The notes beneath the pieces are model-generated. The model saw only the letters and a list, made by a program, of their open reading frames with translations. It made no database searches and was not told the DNA's origin. The position numbers were made by a program, and so were the translations under genes. Shown here in pieces: positions 27,986 through 36,777 of a stretch of DNA of 64,000 nucleotides (position 1 is the first letter of the stretch; the number at the start of each line of letters is the position of its first letter). The stretch is from assembly GCF_025144465.1 (NCBI RefSeq), contig NZ_CP083553.1, positions 3,788,001 to 3,852,000 of the forward strand, given 5' to 3'. This DNA comes from Leisingera sp. S132 (GTDB lineage Bacteria > Pseudomonadota > Alphaproteobacteria > Rhodobacterales > Rhodobacteraceae).

Positions 27986-28585
27986 ATGACTGCCCACATT
28001 GTGCTGGCTTCCGGTTCCGAAATCCGGGCGCATCTGTTGCGTCAGGCCGGTATTAAGTTCGAGCCTGACGTGCCGCGCCTAGATGAGGAGTCAATCAAGT
28101 TGGCGTTGCTGACCGAACAGGCTCCGCCGCGGGACATTGCTGATGCGCTGGCAGAGGCAAAGGCACGTAAGATAAGCGGAAAGCACCCTGGAAAGCTGGT
28201 GCTGGGATGTGATCAAGTTCTGGATTTCGAAGGAAGTATCCTTTCCAAACCTGCCAGCTCCGAGGAAGCACTGCGTCAGTTGAAGGACATGCGCGGCAAA
28301 CGCCATATGCTTTTGTCTGCCGCGGTAATTTACCGTGATGGAAAACCGCTCTGGCGCCATGTGGGGCAAGTCCGGCTGGCGATGCGCAAGTGCAGTGACA
28401 GCTATCTGGAAAGCTATGTCACCCGGAACTGGGACAGCATCCGCCACGCGGTCGGTGCTTACAAGCTGGAGGAGGAGGGGGTGCGGTTGTTTGCCAGCAT
28501 AGAGGGCAGCTACTTTAATGTCTTGGGACTACCGTTGATGGAGCTTATCAGTTACTTGGGACTTCAGGGGGTGATCGAGCAATGA
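27986..28585 (+). CDS. maf: Maf-family nucleoside triphosphate pyrophosphatase
   Basis: The 199-residue protein is a Maf/YhdE/YceF-type pyrophosphatase that hydrolyses modified or non-canonical NTPs and affects septum formation. The N-terminal substrate loop is VLASGSEIR, a variant of the usual S-x-S-P-R, followed by DEESIK and the catalytic VLGCDQVLDF and ARKIS segments. The GxYKLEEEG block near residue 160 fits. It is the first gene rightward of the probable origin and overlaps aroE (ATGA), beginning a four-gene operon. Confidence 0.9.
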   Translation: MTAHIVLASGSEIRAHLLRQAGIKFEPDVPRLDEESIKLALLTEQAPPRDIADALAEAKARKISGKHPGKLVLGCDQVLDFEGSILSKPASSEEALRQLKDMRGKRHMLLSAAVIYRDGKPLWRHVGQVRLAMRKCSDSYLESYVTRNWDSIRHAVGAYKLEEEGVRLFASIEGSYFNVLGLPLMELISYLGLQGVIEQ

Positions 28586-29415
28586 CAGATGCAAGAATCC
28601 CGCTTGCCGGCGTTATCGGCTGTCCGGTTGCGCATTCCAAGTCGCCTCAACTTCATGGCCACTGGCTGAGGACGCATGGTATCTCTGGTCACTATGTTCC
28701 CTTGCACGTAGAGCCGGAAGACCTTTCCGAAACCCTTCGGATGATGCCGAAGATGGGGTTTGTTGGGGCAAATGTGACCATCCCGCACAAGGAAGCGGTG
28801 ATGGAAATCGCCGACAAGGTGACAGACCGTGCCAAGCTGATCGGAGCGGCCAACACGCTGACTTTCCGCTCAGACGGGACCATTTTAGCTGATAACACGG
28901 ATGGTTACGGGTTTATTACCAACCTGCATCAGGGAGTGCCGGATTGGGACCCTCAGTCTGGGCCTGCGGTCGTGTTGGGTGCCGGCGGCGCTTGCCGGGC
29001 GGTTGTTGCATCTTTGTTGGAAGCAGGTGTTCCGGAAATCCTACTGAGCAACCGCACCCGGGACCGCGCTGATCAGCTGCACAAGGATTTCGGGAACCGG
29101 GTTAAAGTGGTGGAGTGGCTTCAGGCCGGCAACATCGTTGAGGAAGGTGCGCTGATTGTGAACACAACCTCGCTTGGTATGGTCGGCAAGCCGCGTCTTC
29201 GGGTGCCGTTTGATGGCTTGCAAACCAGTGCGGTGGTGACTGACCTTATCTACGCGCCCCTCAAAACCGATCTTTTGCAGACAGCAGAGGACGCGGGCTG
29301 CACCGTGGTTGATGGGCTGGGCATGCTCCTGCACCAGGCGGTTCCGGGGTTTGAGCGCTGGTTCGGCCACCGTCCGGAAGTTAACGCTGCCACGCGGGAC
29401 GCGGTGCTCGGATGA
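28582..29415 (+). CDS. aroE: Shikimate dehydrogenase
   Basis: The 277-residue enzyme reduces 3-dehydroshikimate to shikimate with NADPH. The substrate site has the SKSPQLHGHWL block near residue 20, catalytic Lys in NVTIPHKEAVM (about residue 70) and catalytic Asp in LADNTDGYGF. The cofactor loop is VLGAGGACRAVV. Overlaps of four bases on both sides couple it to maf and coaE. The maf-aroE-coaE-dnaQ order is typical of this group. Confidence 0.96.
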   Translation: MTDARIPLAGVIGCPVAHSKSPQLHGHWLRTHGISGHYVPLHVEPEDLSETLRMMPKMGFVGANVTIPHKEAVMEIADKVTDRAKLIGAANTLTFRSDGTILADNTDGYGFITNLHQGVPDWDPQSGPAVVLGAGGACRAVVASLLEAGVPEILLSNRTRDRADQLHKDFGNRVKVVEWLQAGNIVEEGALIVNTTSLGMVGKPRLRVPFDGLQTSAVVTDLIYAPLKTDLLQTAEDAGCTVVDGLGMLLHQAVPGFERWFGHRPEVNAATRDAVLG

Positions 29416-30005
29416 GTTTCAGCCTTGGTCTCACCGGCTCCATCGGTATGGGCAAAAGCACCACGGCCCAGTTGTTTGCGGCACAGGGCTGCGCGGTTTG
29501 GGATGCCGATGCAGCGGTTCATCGGCTTTACGGCAAGGGTGGTGCTGCCGTTGTGCCCATGCAGGCTGCCTTTCCTGAAGCTGTGGAGAGGGATGAGGTC
29601 AGTCGTGAAGTGCTGAAGCAGATTATCGGACGCGATCCGGAAGCGCTGGCGCATATTGAGGCCATTGTGCATCCGCTGGTCGCGCAGGACCGGGCGGCGT
29701 TCCGGGCAGCGGCGCAAAGCGACATACTGGTGTTCGACATCCCGCTTCTGTTTGAGACCGGGGGCAACGCGGAAATGGATGCGGTGGCCTGCGTGACAGT
29801 AGATGCGCAGACCCAGCAAGAGAGGGTTCTTGCCCGCGGCACGATGACGGTTGAGCAATTCCGGCATATTCTGCAGAAACAGATGCCAATTGAGGAAAAA
29901 CTCTCCCGCGCGGACTATGTGATCGAGACAGATACTCTCGACCATGCCGCCGCGCAGGTGGCAGAGATCCTCTCAGATATCAGGAGCAAGATCGGCCATG
30001 CGTGA
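29412..30005 (+). CDS. coaE: Dephospho-CoA kinase
   Basis: The 197-residue enzyme phosphorylates dephospho-CoA at the 3' ribose hydroxyl, the last step of CoA synthesis. The P-loop is GLTGSIGMGKSTTA at residues about 6-19; HPLVAQDRAAF and VFDIPLLFETG are family blocks. The ATG overlaps the aroE stop (ATGA), and its stop overlaps the dnaQ start by eight bases. Confidence 0.95.
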   Translation: MSFSLGLTGSIGMGKSTTAQLFAAQGCAVWDADAAVHRLYGKGGAAVVPMQAAFPEAVERDEVSREVLKQIIGRDPEALAHIEAIVHPLVAQDRAAFRAAAQSDILVFDIPLLFETGGNAEMDAVACVTVDAQTQQERVLARGTMTVEQFRHILQKQMPIEEKLSRADYVIETDTLDHAAAQVAEILSDIRSKIGHA

Positions 30006-30726
30006 AATCGTTCTCGATACTGAAACCACCGGATTCGATCCGTTTTCGGGGGACCGGATCGTCGAGATCGGCGCGGTGGAACTCTACAACCACATGCCGA
30101 CCGGAGAAACGTTTCACGTTTACATCAACCCGGAACGGTCAATGCCGGCGGAGGCGTTTTCGGTCCATGGCATCGGGCCGGACCTTCTGGAGCCGCCGCA
30201 GAAACCAGAGCCCGGGGCAGTGACGTTGAGGGACAAGCCGGTCTTTGCCAAGGTTGGCCAGAAGTTTCTGGATTTTGTGCAGGATTCCAAACTGGTCATT
30301 CATAACGCCGGCTTTGACATGAAGTTCCTGAATGCGGAACTCGACTGGATGGGGCTGCCCAAACTTCCAATGGATCAGGCAATCGACACGCTGGCAATGG
30401 CGCGCCAGCGCTTCCCTGGTTCGCCCGCGACTCTGGACGCGCTTTGCCGACGGTTCAACATCGACAATTCCAACAGGACCCTGCACGGAGCACTTCTCGA
30501 CTCCGAAATTCTCGCAGACGTCTACCTGGAGCTGATCGGCGGCCGGCAGCCGGATTTCGGCCTTTCCACACAAGCCAGCTCTTCCGCCACTGCCCAAGCA
30601 GAGGATGACTGGCGCCCTGCCCCCCGGCAATCGCCGCTGCCACCGCGGATCACAGCTAAGGAACTGGAAGCGCATGAGGCATTTGTCGGCAAGATGGGTG
30701 ATGGTGCTCTATGGAAGACCGCTTAA
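29998..30726 (+). CDS. dnaQ: DNA polymerase III epsilon subunit (proofreading exonuclease)
   Basis: The 242-residue protein is the 3'-5' exonuclease of the replicative polymerase. The DEDDh motifs are present: Exo I VLDTETTGFDP, Exo II HNAGFDMKFLN, and Exo III HGALLDSEILADVY. The C-terminal tail (about 185-242), poorly conserved and proline-rich, would bind the alpha subunit. The start is the ATG at 29998 (MREIVLDTET). It is the last gene of the maf operon and ends at a strong hairpin shared with secB. Confidence 0.95.
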   Translation: MREIVLDTETTGFDPFSGDRIVEIGAVELYNHMPTGETFHVYINPERSMPAEAFSVHGIGPDLLEPPQKPEPGAVTLRDKPVFAKVGQKFLDFVQDSKLVIHNAGFDMKFLNAELDWMGLPKLPMDQAIDTLAMARQRFPGSPATLDALCRRFNIDNSNRTLHGALLDSEILADVYLELIGGRQPDFGLSTQASSSATAQAEDDWRPAPRQSPLPPRITAKELEAHEAFVGKMGDGALWKTA

Positions 30727-30748
30727 CACTGCAGATGGCACAAACAAA

Positions 30749-30775
30749 AAACGCCGCTGAATGTCAGCGGCGTTT
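30749..30775. terminator. Bidirectional terminator between dnaQ and secB
   Basis: A perfect 12-base-pair stem (AAACGCCGCTGA and its complement) with a 3-base loop separates the convergent genes. The A tract before it on the plus strand gives a T-rich tail for secB transcripts. Confidence 0.85.
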
Positions 30776-30796
30776 CCTAAAGTAAACTAGACCTGC

Positions 30797-31285
30797 TTAC
30801 TGTGTGGGGGCCGCTGCTGCCGCTTCGGACTGGCGTCGGGCCAGCTCGTTGCGGTAGATCGCCACAAAATCGATGTTGTCCAGGTTCAGCGGCGGGAAGC
30901 CGCCGTCGCGGGTCACGTCGGAAACGATGCGGCGCAGGAACGGGAAAGTCATGCGCGGGCATTCGATCAGCAGGAACGGATGCAGCTGGTCTTCCGGAAT
31001 ACCGACGATGTTGAAAACACCAACGTATTCCAACTCCAGCACGAACAGGACGTTGCCGCCTTCCTTGTTCTTGGATTCCACGGTCAGCTTGGTGACAACC
31101 TCGTACTGGTTCTCTGCCGAGCGTTTCTTCGCATCCAGGTTCACCTGTACGCTGACGTCAGGCTGAACTTCGCCGCCGGTGCCTTTTTGCGCCATCACGT
31201 TCTCGAACGACATGTCGCGGATGAACTGGGCCAGAATGTTCATCTGGACTTGCGGCTGCTGCTGCGCTTCGCCGTTTTCGGCCAT
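30797..31285 (-). CDS. secB: Protein-export chaperone SecB
   Basis: The 162-residue tetrameric chaperone holds unfolded presecretory proteins and hands them to SecA. Recognisable blocks are MNILAQFIRDMSFENV near residues 15-30, the beta strands through PDVSVQVNLDAKKRS, and the C-terminal MTFPFLRRIVSDVTRDGGFP and NLDNIDFVAIY region that binds SecA. The ATG at 31285 follows AGGAG; a 20-codon extension is not conserved. It ends in an alanine-rich tail. Confidence 0.96.
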   Translation of the reverse strand: MAENGEAQQQPQVQMNILAQFIRDMSFENVMAQKGTGGEVQPDVSVQVNLDAKKRSAENQYEVVTKLTVESKNKEGGNVLFVLELEYVGVFNIVGIPEDQLHPFLLIECPRMTFPFLRRIVSDVTRDGGFPPLNLDNIDFVAIYRNELARRQSEAAAAAPTQ

Positions 31286-31341
31286 GGGGATACTCCTGAA
31301 AATATACTTTGAAACGTGCTTAACAGCTTGGTTCAGGCAGC

Positions 31342-31842
31342 TCAACGGGGGCCGTCAACCCAGCCTGAAGTGCCGCTTGGGCGCTGACCTGGGGTCACAT
31401 CTTTGTAATCGCCATCAATGACATCATCCGGCCTGCCAGAGGTGCCGGGATAGTGGCGGCTCTGCATGCTGCCCGGTCCCATCTGAAACTGAGCCACAGT
31501 GATACGGGCGCGCAAATAGCGGTAAACCGCCAGCCGCACAGGTGGCATCAGAAGAGCAAAGCCAGCTGCGTCGGTAAAGAAACCAGGTGTCAGCAGCAAA
31601 GCGCCGGCAAACAGGATCATTGCTCCATGTGCCAGCGGTTCCGCCGGATCGGACAGCTGTTGAAAGGATGACCGCAGCTGTCCCATTGCTATCCGCCCCT
31701 GGGTTTTGACCAGCCAGGTGCCCAATACTGCGGTCAGAACCACGATGGCCAGGGTCGGCCACAGGCCGATGGCGCCGCCGACCTGAATAAACAAAGCAAT
31801 TTCAATGATGGGAACCATCAGAAAGGCCAGGAAGAGATACAT
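31342..31842 (-). CDS. fxsA: FxsA-family membrane protein
   Basis: The 166-residue protein has the FxsA pattern: an N-terminal helix (MYLFLAFLMVPIIEIALFIQ), a second helix with a G-x-W-L-V-K-x-Q-G motif, and a third segment LFAGALLLTPGFFTDAAGFALL. The C-terminal 50 residues are polar and cytosolic. E. coli FxsA modulates F-plasmid exclusion of phage T7, but the general role is unknown. It is upstream of secB on the same strand and divergent from the Tim44-like gene. Confidence 0.87.
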   Translation of the reverse strand: MYLFLAFLMVPIIEIALFIQVGGAIGLWPTLAIVVLTAVLGTWLVKTQGRIAMGQLRSSFQQLSDPAEPLAHGAMILFAGALLLTPGFFTDAAGFALLMPPVRLAVYRYLRARITVAQFQMGPGSMQSRHYPGTSGRPDDVIDGDYKDVTPGQRPSGTSGWVDGPR

Positions 31843-31956
31843 GGGGTTTCCTTGCGATCATACGTCCGGGCGGTAGACTTGCTCCCGCCCGTCACCTACA
31901 TAAGGTCTGATCGCTTTGGTTTCAAACAAAGCACGAACGCCTAGCATGAGGTATCC

Positions 31957-32613
31957 ATGGAGTCGCCTGTGATTCAGCTATTGGTTCTGGCCGGTATTGC
32001 CGTGTTTCTGATCCTGCGCTTGAAAAGCGTTCTAGGAACACGCGAAGGGTTCGAAAAACCGCCGCTGCCAAAATCCGAAGCCAAAAGCCGCCGTCCGGAT
32101 CTGGAAGTGATCGAAGGCGGCCCGGACCGTGACATCACCGATTATGTCGCTGAAGGCAGTCCGCAGGCGCAGGCCTTGGCGTCCATGAAACGGGTTGAAC
32201 CCTCGTTCCAGGTTCAGGACTTTGTCCAGGGCGCCCGCGGCGCTTATGAAATGATCCTGATGGGGTTTGAGCACGGCAACCTGGATGAAATCCAGCCCTT
32301 CCTGGCCGAGGATGTGTTCGACAGCTTCGTCGAAGCTGTCGCGCATCGCGAAGACCAGGGCCTTAAGATCGAGGCTGAATTCATTGGCGTGCGTGAAACA
32401 TCGCTGGCAGACGCGCAATTTGATGCCCAGTCGGGACGAGCCGAGATCACCATGCGGTTCGTCGGCGAGCTGACCTCGGTTGTGCGGGACCGCGGCGGCG
32501 ACATCGTCGAGGGCGACCCCAAGGCGGTGAAACGCCAAAAGGACACCTGGGTCTTTGCCCGCAACATGGGCAGCGACGATCCGAATTGGCAGCTTGTCGC
32601 GACGGACGCATGA
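31957..32613 (+). CDS. Tim44/TimA-like domain protein
   Basis: The 218-residue protein has one N-terminal transmembrane helix (IQLLVLAGIAVFLILRL), a charged linker to about residue 75, and a Tim44-like domain from about 80 (FVQGARGAYEMILMGFEHGN through TWVFARNM). Alphaproteobacterial TimA is related to mitochondrial Tim44. The location opposite secB and the single anchor would fit work at the inner membrane, possibly in protein export or membrane assembly; that role is inference. Its stop overlaps the mltA ATG. Confidence 0.85.
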   Translation: MESPVIQLLVLAGIAVFLILRLKSVLGTREGFEKPPLPKSEAKSRRPDLEVIEGGPDRDITDYVAEGSPQAQALASMKRVEPSFQVQDFVQGARGAYEMILMGFEHGNLDEIQPFLAEDVFDSFVEAVAHREDQGLKIEAEFIGVRETSLADAQFDAQSGRAEITMRFVGELTSVVRDRGGDIVEGDPKAVKRQKDTWVFARNMGSDDPNWQLVATDA

Positions 32614-33662
32614 TTGCGGCGCTTCGGGGGGCACTTGGGGCAGCTGCGATTGCAGGTGCCGCGATGACCGCCTCCGGGGCGCACTCCGAAACTGTGTCCA
32701 GCATTCTGGAATTTTCCCAGCTGGATGGCTGGGAAAAGGATAACCACGCGGCTGCGCTGGAGGTTTTCCTGGGAACCTGCCAGGACCTCAAGGACCCTGA
32801 CTGGGCGGCCTTGTGCAACGCAGCACAGTCCCAGCCAAAAGAAGGTGCAAAGGCCTTTTTTGAGTTGTTCTTCCGTCCGGTTCTGATCGAAGACGGTAAC
32901 CCTGCCTTGTTTACTGGCTACTTCGAGCCAGAACTGAGTGGCTCCCGCTATCCCACGGGCCGCTTCCGTTATCCGGTTTACAAGATGCCGCCCGAGGCAC
33001 GGGGTGACGGCTTGTGGTTGCCGCGGCGGGATATCCTGACCAGCGACGTGATGCAGGGCCGGGGTCTGGAAATCGCCTGGGTCGATGATCCGGTGGAGCT
33101 GTTCTTTCTGCAAATCCAAGGATCCGGTCGAATTCGCTTGCCTGATGGCTCCACAATTCGCGTGGGCTATGGCGGGGCCAACGGTCATCCCTATAAATCC
33201 ATCGGTCAGGAACTGGTGCGCCGCGGCGTCTACAACGCCCACCAGGTGAGTGCCCAGGTGATTAAGTCCTGGGTGCGCCGCAACCCGGCCGACGGCAAGG
33301 AACTGTTGTTCCACAATCCTTCCTATGTGTTCTTCCGGGAGGTGCGCAAAGTTGCGGCGTCCAAGGGGCCGCTTGGCGCGATGAACCGGTCTGTCACACC
33401 AATGCGCACCATTGCCGCCGATCCTGCCTACACCCCGCTCGGTGCGCCGGTCTGGGTGGAAAAGGACGGGCATATGCCGCTGCGGCGGCTGATGGTCGCG
33501 CAGGATACCGGCTCTGCGATCAAGGGCGCACAGCGGGCCGACATCTTTGTCGGAACAGGTGATGCAGCGGGCGAGACCGCTGGCACCATGAAAGACCCGG
33601 GCCGGATGGTGCTGCTGCTGCCGATCCAGCGGGCCTATGCGATGCTGCCGGAAGACATTTGA
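32610..33662 (+). CDS. mltA: Membrane-bound lytic murein transglycosylase A
   Basis: The 350-residue enzyme cleaves glycan strands of peptidoglycan, releasing 1,6-anhydro products. The N-terminus (IAALRGALGAAAIAGAAMTASGA) is a signal peptide; no lipobox Cys is seen, so it may be periplasmic rather than a lipoprotein. FTGYFEPELSGSR (about residue 105), FFLQIQGSGRI, SWVRRNPADGKELL and LMVAQDTGSAIKGAQRADIF with the catalytic Asp are family blocks. The ATG overlaps the Tim44-like stop (ATGA). Confidence 0.93.
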   Translation: MIAALRGALGAAAIAGAAMTASGAHSETVSSILEFSQLDGWEKDNHAAALEVFLGTCQDLKDPDWAALCNAAQSQPKEGAKAFFELFFRPVLIEDGNPALFTGYFEPELSGSRYPTGRFRYPVYKMPPEARGDGLWLPRRDILTSDVMQGRGLEIAWVDDPVELFFLQIQGSGRIRLPDGSTIRVGYGGANGHPYKSIGQELVRRGVYNAHQVSAQVIKSWVRRNPADGKELLFHNPSYVFFREVRKVAASKGPLGAMNRSVTPMRTIAADPAYTPLGAPVWVEKDGHMPLRRLMVAQDTGSAIKGAQRADIFVGTGDAAGETAGTMKDPGRMVLLLPIQRAYAMLPEDI

Positions 33663-34250
33663 ATGACACGGCGCAAACTGACAGGCGACGAAATCGACCT
33701 TTGGCACAAGGTCGTGAAGCACACAGAGCGGTTGCATCCGGGTGCGCATTCTTCGCCGCCAGCTCCGCCGATGCCCAAACCCAAACCGGTCAAGCAGCCG
33801 GAGCCGCGCATGACCGCGTTTGAGATTGGCAGCCGGGCCAAGGTGAAACCCCTCAAACACGATCTGAAACCAACGATAGCCCGCAGCCTTTCCAGTGATC
33901 CGCTGCAAATGGACGAAAAGGCCTTCCGCCGCATGAAGCGCGGAAAGATCCGGCCGGAAGGTAAACTGGATCTGCATGGCATGCGGATCGACACTGCGCA
34001 TCCTTCTCTCACGCGCTTTATCTTGTCGGCACAGGCGTCGGGAAAGCGGCTGGTGCTGGTGGTAACCGGCAAGGGAAAGGACCGGGACGAGCCGGGTCCG
34101 ATGCCGGTGCCGCGCGGTGTCCTGCGTCACAAGGTGCCGCAGTGGCTGGCCCTGCCGCCTTTGTCGCAAGCCGTCTTGCAGGTCACGCCGGCCCACATCA
34201 GCCATGGCGGAGAAGGCGCCTACTATGTCTATCTCAGGCGCAGCCGTTAA
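33663..34250 (+). CDS. Smr-domain protein
   Basis: The 195-residue protein has a basic, disordered first 95 residues (PPAPPMPKPKPVKQPEP) and a C-terminal Smr domain (about 100-195) with the conserved KLDLHGMRIDTAHP, LVVTGKGKDR and HGGEGAYYVYLRRSR blocks. Small Smr proteins are nucleic-acid nicking or binding enzymes, some acting on stalled or collided ribosomes. The ATG follows the mltA stop directly, so the three genes Tim44-like, mltA and smr form one operon. Confidence 0.9.
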   Translation: MTRRKLTGDEIDLWHKVVKHTERLHPGAHSSPPAPPMPKPKPVKQPEPRMTAFEIGSRAKVKPLKHDLKPTIARSLSSDPLQMDEKAFRRMKRGKIRPEGKLDLHGMRIDTAHPSLTRFILSAQASGKRLVLVVTGKGKDRDEPGPMPVPRGVLRHKVPQWLALPPLSQAVLQVTPAHISHGGEGAYYVYLRRSR

Positions 34251-34256
34251 GGGAAT

Positions 34257-35372
34257 TCACCGATTGTCCGACGGGGGGCCGTCCAGGGCGATTTCAATTG
34301 CGTTGTCCCGGACAATGACTTGACCGGGCAAAAGCCTGCGCAGACGATCCTGATCACGGTCAAAGGTTTGTGCTGTTTCACGCGCACCGTTCAGCAGCGC
34401 CAGCAGCGCTGGCGAGGTCGCAGCGACAAAATGCTGGGATTCCGCTTCATCAGCAAAAGCTGTCGTATCAATAATCTCCACGGGGAGATCACTGATCTCC
34501 TCTGCATTGTTCAGGTTGCCGAGCCTTGCACGCCCGTTCAACCCGCGCAGCCGCTGCGACAGGGTCAGGATATTGTCCTTTTGCGAAACGAAAATCGCAA
34601 ACGGCTGCGGGACTTCTGCAAAGCGGCTCATTTGCGATTTGAAAACATCCACGTCCAGATCCGGTGACATCAGCACCACGCCGCCCAGGTTACGCGCGGT
34701 CCACCCTGGCGACTTGATCTCGATCTGCCGCAGCGCCTCCATGGTGAGAAGCCCGCCCATCGAATGTGCCACGACAACAACCCGGCTAGCGCCGAAGCTG
34801 CGCAGCTTGCGCAGCAGAGACTCCAGACCGTCACGGGCGAACAGAACACTGTCACCGTCATAGGCATAGCCAAGCGCCTTGCCTTTGCTGGGCCAGGAAT
34901 AAATGACAGTTGCACCGGGAACATTCAGGTCATGTGTCAGCTGGGCGGCTCTGAACGCTGTTTCCGCCTGGGTGGAATTGAAGCCGTGCACAAAAACTGT
35001 AACGTCCCGCTCATTGGCTGGAAACTTGGCCAATTCCTGTTGCAGCCTGGAAGAAAAGGCGGCCTCAGTTTGAAATTTCCTGCGGCCCGCCATAGTGAAC
35101 TCAGCCGAAGGGTCCGGATTTGCGTAACCGAATTTCAGAGAGCCGGGTGTGTGTTCGGGCGGAATTGAAACTGTCAATTCAAGCAGGCTTAAACCGTCGG
35201 TTCTCTCGGCTCCGAACGTGCCATCGGGCAAGGGTTCCCGGTTTGTAGCTGCAAAGACAGTTGCGGGTTGTCCAACGTCCAAGGCTTCAGGGACTGTCGG
35301 CGAGTAGGATCTGTCCGCACAACCTGCCAGCCAAATCAGTAAAAAAACGCAAACCGCGCGCAGATCCTGCAT
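34257..35372 (-). CDS. Alpha/beta-hydrolase lipoprotein (DUF900-like)
   Basis: The 371-residue protein begins with a lipoprotein signal (VFLLIWLAGCADRS, lipobox LAGC). The rest is an alpha/beta hydrolase of the DUF900 type: VTVFVHGFNSTQAETAFRAA near residue 135, then the nucleophile elbow VVVAHSMGGLLTMEAL with serine at S-M-G-G. A C-terminal block LMSPDLDVDVFKSQM probably carries the acid residue. The substrate is unknown. The start at 35372 is chosen so that the signal is N-terminal; it has no strong ribosome site. It is convergent with the Smr gene and not linked to hslU, 81 bases away. Confidence 0.8.
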   Translation of the reverse strand: MQDLRAVCVFLLIWLAGCADRSYSPTVPEALDVGQPATVFAATNREPLPDGTFGAERTDGLSLLELTVSIPPEHTPGSLKFGYANPDPSAEFTMAGRRKFQTEAAFSSRLQQELAKFPANERDVTVFVHGFNSTQAETAFRAAQLTHDLNVPGATVIYSWPSKGKALGYAYDGDSVLFARDGLESLLRKLRSFGASRVVVVAHSMGGLLTMEALRQIEIKSPGWTARNLGGVVLMSPDLDVDVFKSQMSRFAEVPQPFAIFVSQKDNILTLSQRLRGLNGRARLGNLNNAEEISDLPVEIIDTTAFADEAESQHFVAATSPALLALLNGARETAQTFDRDQDRLRRLLPGQVIVRDNAIEIALDGPPSDNR

Positions 35373-35453
35373 GGTGCCAGCCCCCAAACTCAAATGGCGG
35401 CAGGCTATCCGACCTGCCGCCATTGTCCAGTGGCTGTGCCTGATGATGGCGGT

Positions 35454-36764
35454 TTACAGCACGTAACGGCTGACATCCGCAGACTGGCCAAGCTCGCCCA
35501 GGTTCTTTTTGACAAAGGCTGCGTCAACCGTGACGGCCTCTCCAGAGCGGTCCGGCGCCGTGAACGATAGCTCTTCGAAGACACGTTCCATCACGGTATA
35601 GAGCCGCCGTGCGCCGATGTTTTCCACTGTCTGGTTCACCTCGGCCGCAATCTTGGCCAGTGCAGCGATACCGTCCTCCGTGAAAGTCACTTCAACTTCC
35701 TCGGTCCCCATCAGCGCTGTGTACTGTCGCGTCAGCGCGTTGTCGGTCTCGGTGAGGATGCGGACAAAGTCCTTTTCGGTCAGTGGCCTGAGGTTCACCC
35801 GGATTGGCAGGCGGCCTTGCAGTTCCGGCAGCAGATCGGACGGTTTGGCAATGTGAAATGCACCTGAGGCGATAAACAGAATATGGTCGGTCTTGACCGG
35901 CCCGTGCTTTGTGCTGACGGTGGTGCCTTCGATCAGCGGCAGCAGGTCGCGCTGCACGCCTTCGCGGCTGACATCTCCGCCACGGGTTTCCTGGCGGGCG
36001 CAAACCTTGTCGATCTCATCCAGGAACACAATGCCGTTCTGTTCGACGGCTTCCAGAGCAGTGCGGGTAACGGTTTCGTCGTCCAGCAGCTTGTCGGCCT
36101 CTTCGCCGATCAGCACCTCATAGCTTTCGGAAACGGTCATCTTCTTGCGGGTGGTGCGCCCGCCCATCGCCTTGCCGAACAGGTCGCCCAGGTTCAGCAT
36201 CCCCATGTTACCGCCGCCGGGCTGGCCTGGAATTTCGAACATGCCCATCGGATTGGAGTTGTCGGCCACATCAAGCTCGATCACCGTGTCGTCGAGTTCG
36301 CCCGCCTTCAGCTTTTTGCGGAACATTTCGCGGGTGGCTTCACGGGCATCGGTGCCGGCGATGGCTTCCACAACGCGGTCCTCTGCAGCCTTGTGGGCGT
36401 TGGCCTTCACGTCTTCGCGCATGTACTCGCGGGTCTGAGCAATGGCGCTGTCCACCAGGTCGCGGATGATCTGTTCCACGTCACGGCCGACATAGCCGAC
36501 TTCGGTGAACTTGGTGGCCTCCAATTTGATGAAAGGTGCCCGCGCGAGCTTGGCCAGGCGGCGGGAAATCTCGGTCTTGCCGACGCCGGTGGGCCCAATC
36601 ATCAGGATGTTCTTGGGATATACCTCGTCGCGCAAGTCGTCGGCCAGTTGCTTGCGCCGCCAGCGGCTGCGCAGCGCTACTGCTACGGCACGCTTGGCTT
36701 CCTTCTGGCCGATAATAAAGCGGTCCAGTTCGGAAACGATTTCGCGCGGGGTCAGATCAGTCAT
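35454..36764 (-). CDS. hslU: HslU, ATPase of the HslVU protease
   Basis: The 436-residue AAA+ unfoldase feeds proteins to HslV. Walker A is GPTGVGKTE (about residue 60), the I domain spans roughly 110-240, Walker B is [10 protein letters not shown], and the terminal SADVSRYVL matches the HslU tail that docks in HslV. The start at 36764 gives [20 protein letters not shown]. Unusually, a membrane-protein gene separates it from hslV, though all three are on one strand with 1- and 13-base gaps. Confidence 0.96.
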   Translation of the reverse strand: MTDLTPREIVSELDRFIIGQKEAKRAVAVALRSRWRRKQLADDLRDEVYPKNILMIGPTGVGKTEISRRLAKLARAPFIKLEATKFTEVGYVGRDVEQIIRDLVDSAIAQTREYMREDVKANAHKAAEDRVVEAIAGTDAREATREMFRKKLKAGELDDTVIELDVADNSNPMGMFEIPGQPGGGNMGMLNLGDLFGKAMGGRTTRKKMTVSESYEVLIGEEADKLLDDETVTRTALEAVEQNGIVFLDEIDKVCARQETRGGDVSREGVQRDLLPLIEGTTVSTKHGPVKTDHILFIASGAFHIAKPSDLLPELQGRLPIRVNLRPLTEKDFVRILTETDNALTRQYTALMGTEEVEVTFTEDGIAALAKIAAEVNQTVENIGARRLYTVMERVFEELSFTAPDRSGEAVTVDAAFVKKNLGELGQSADVSRYVL

Positions 36765-36777
36765 GGGTCTTTCCGTT

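Noticed and set aside
32389-32407. Possible parS half-site (CGTGAAACA) in the Tim44-like gene
   Set aside because: Only the right half matches; the left half is unrelated, so ParB binding is not supported.
32244-34205. A 653-codon open frame on the minus strand across the Tim44-like, mltA and smr genes
   Set aside because: It is the antisense shadow of three well-supported overlapping genes and has the low-complexity composition of GC-rich antisense frames.
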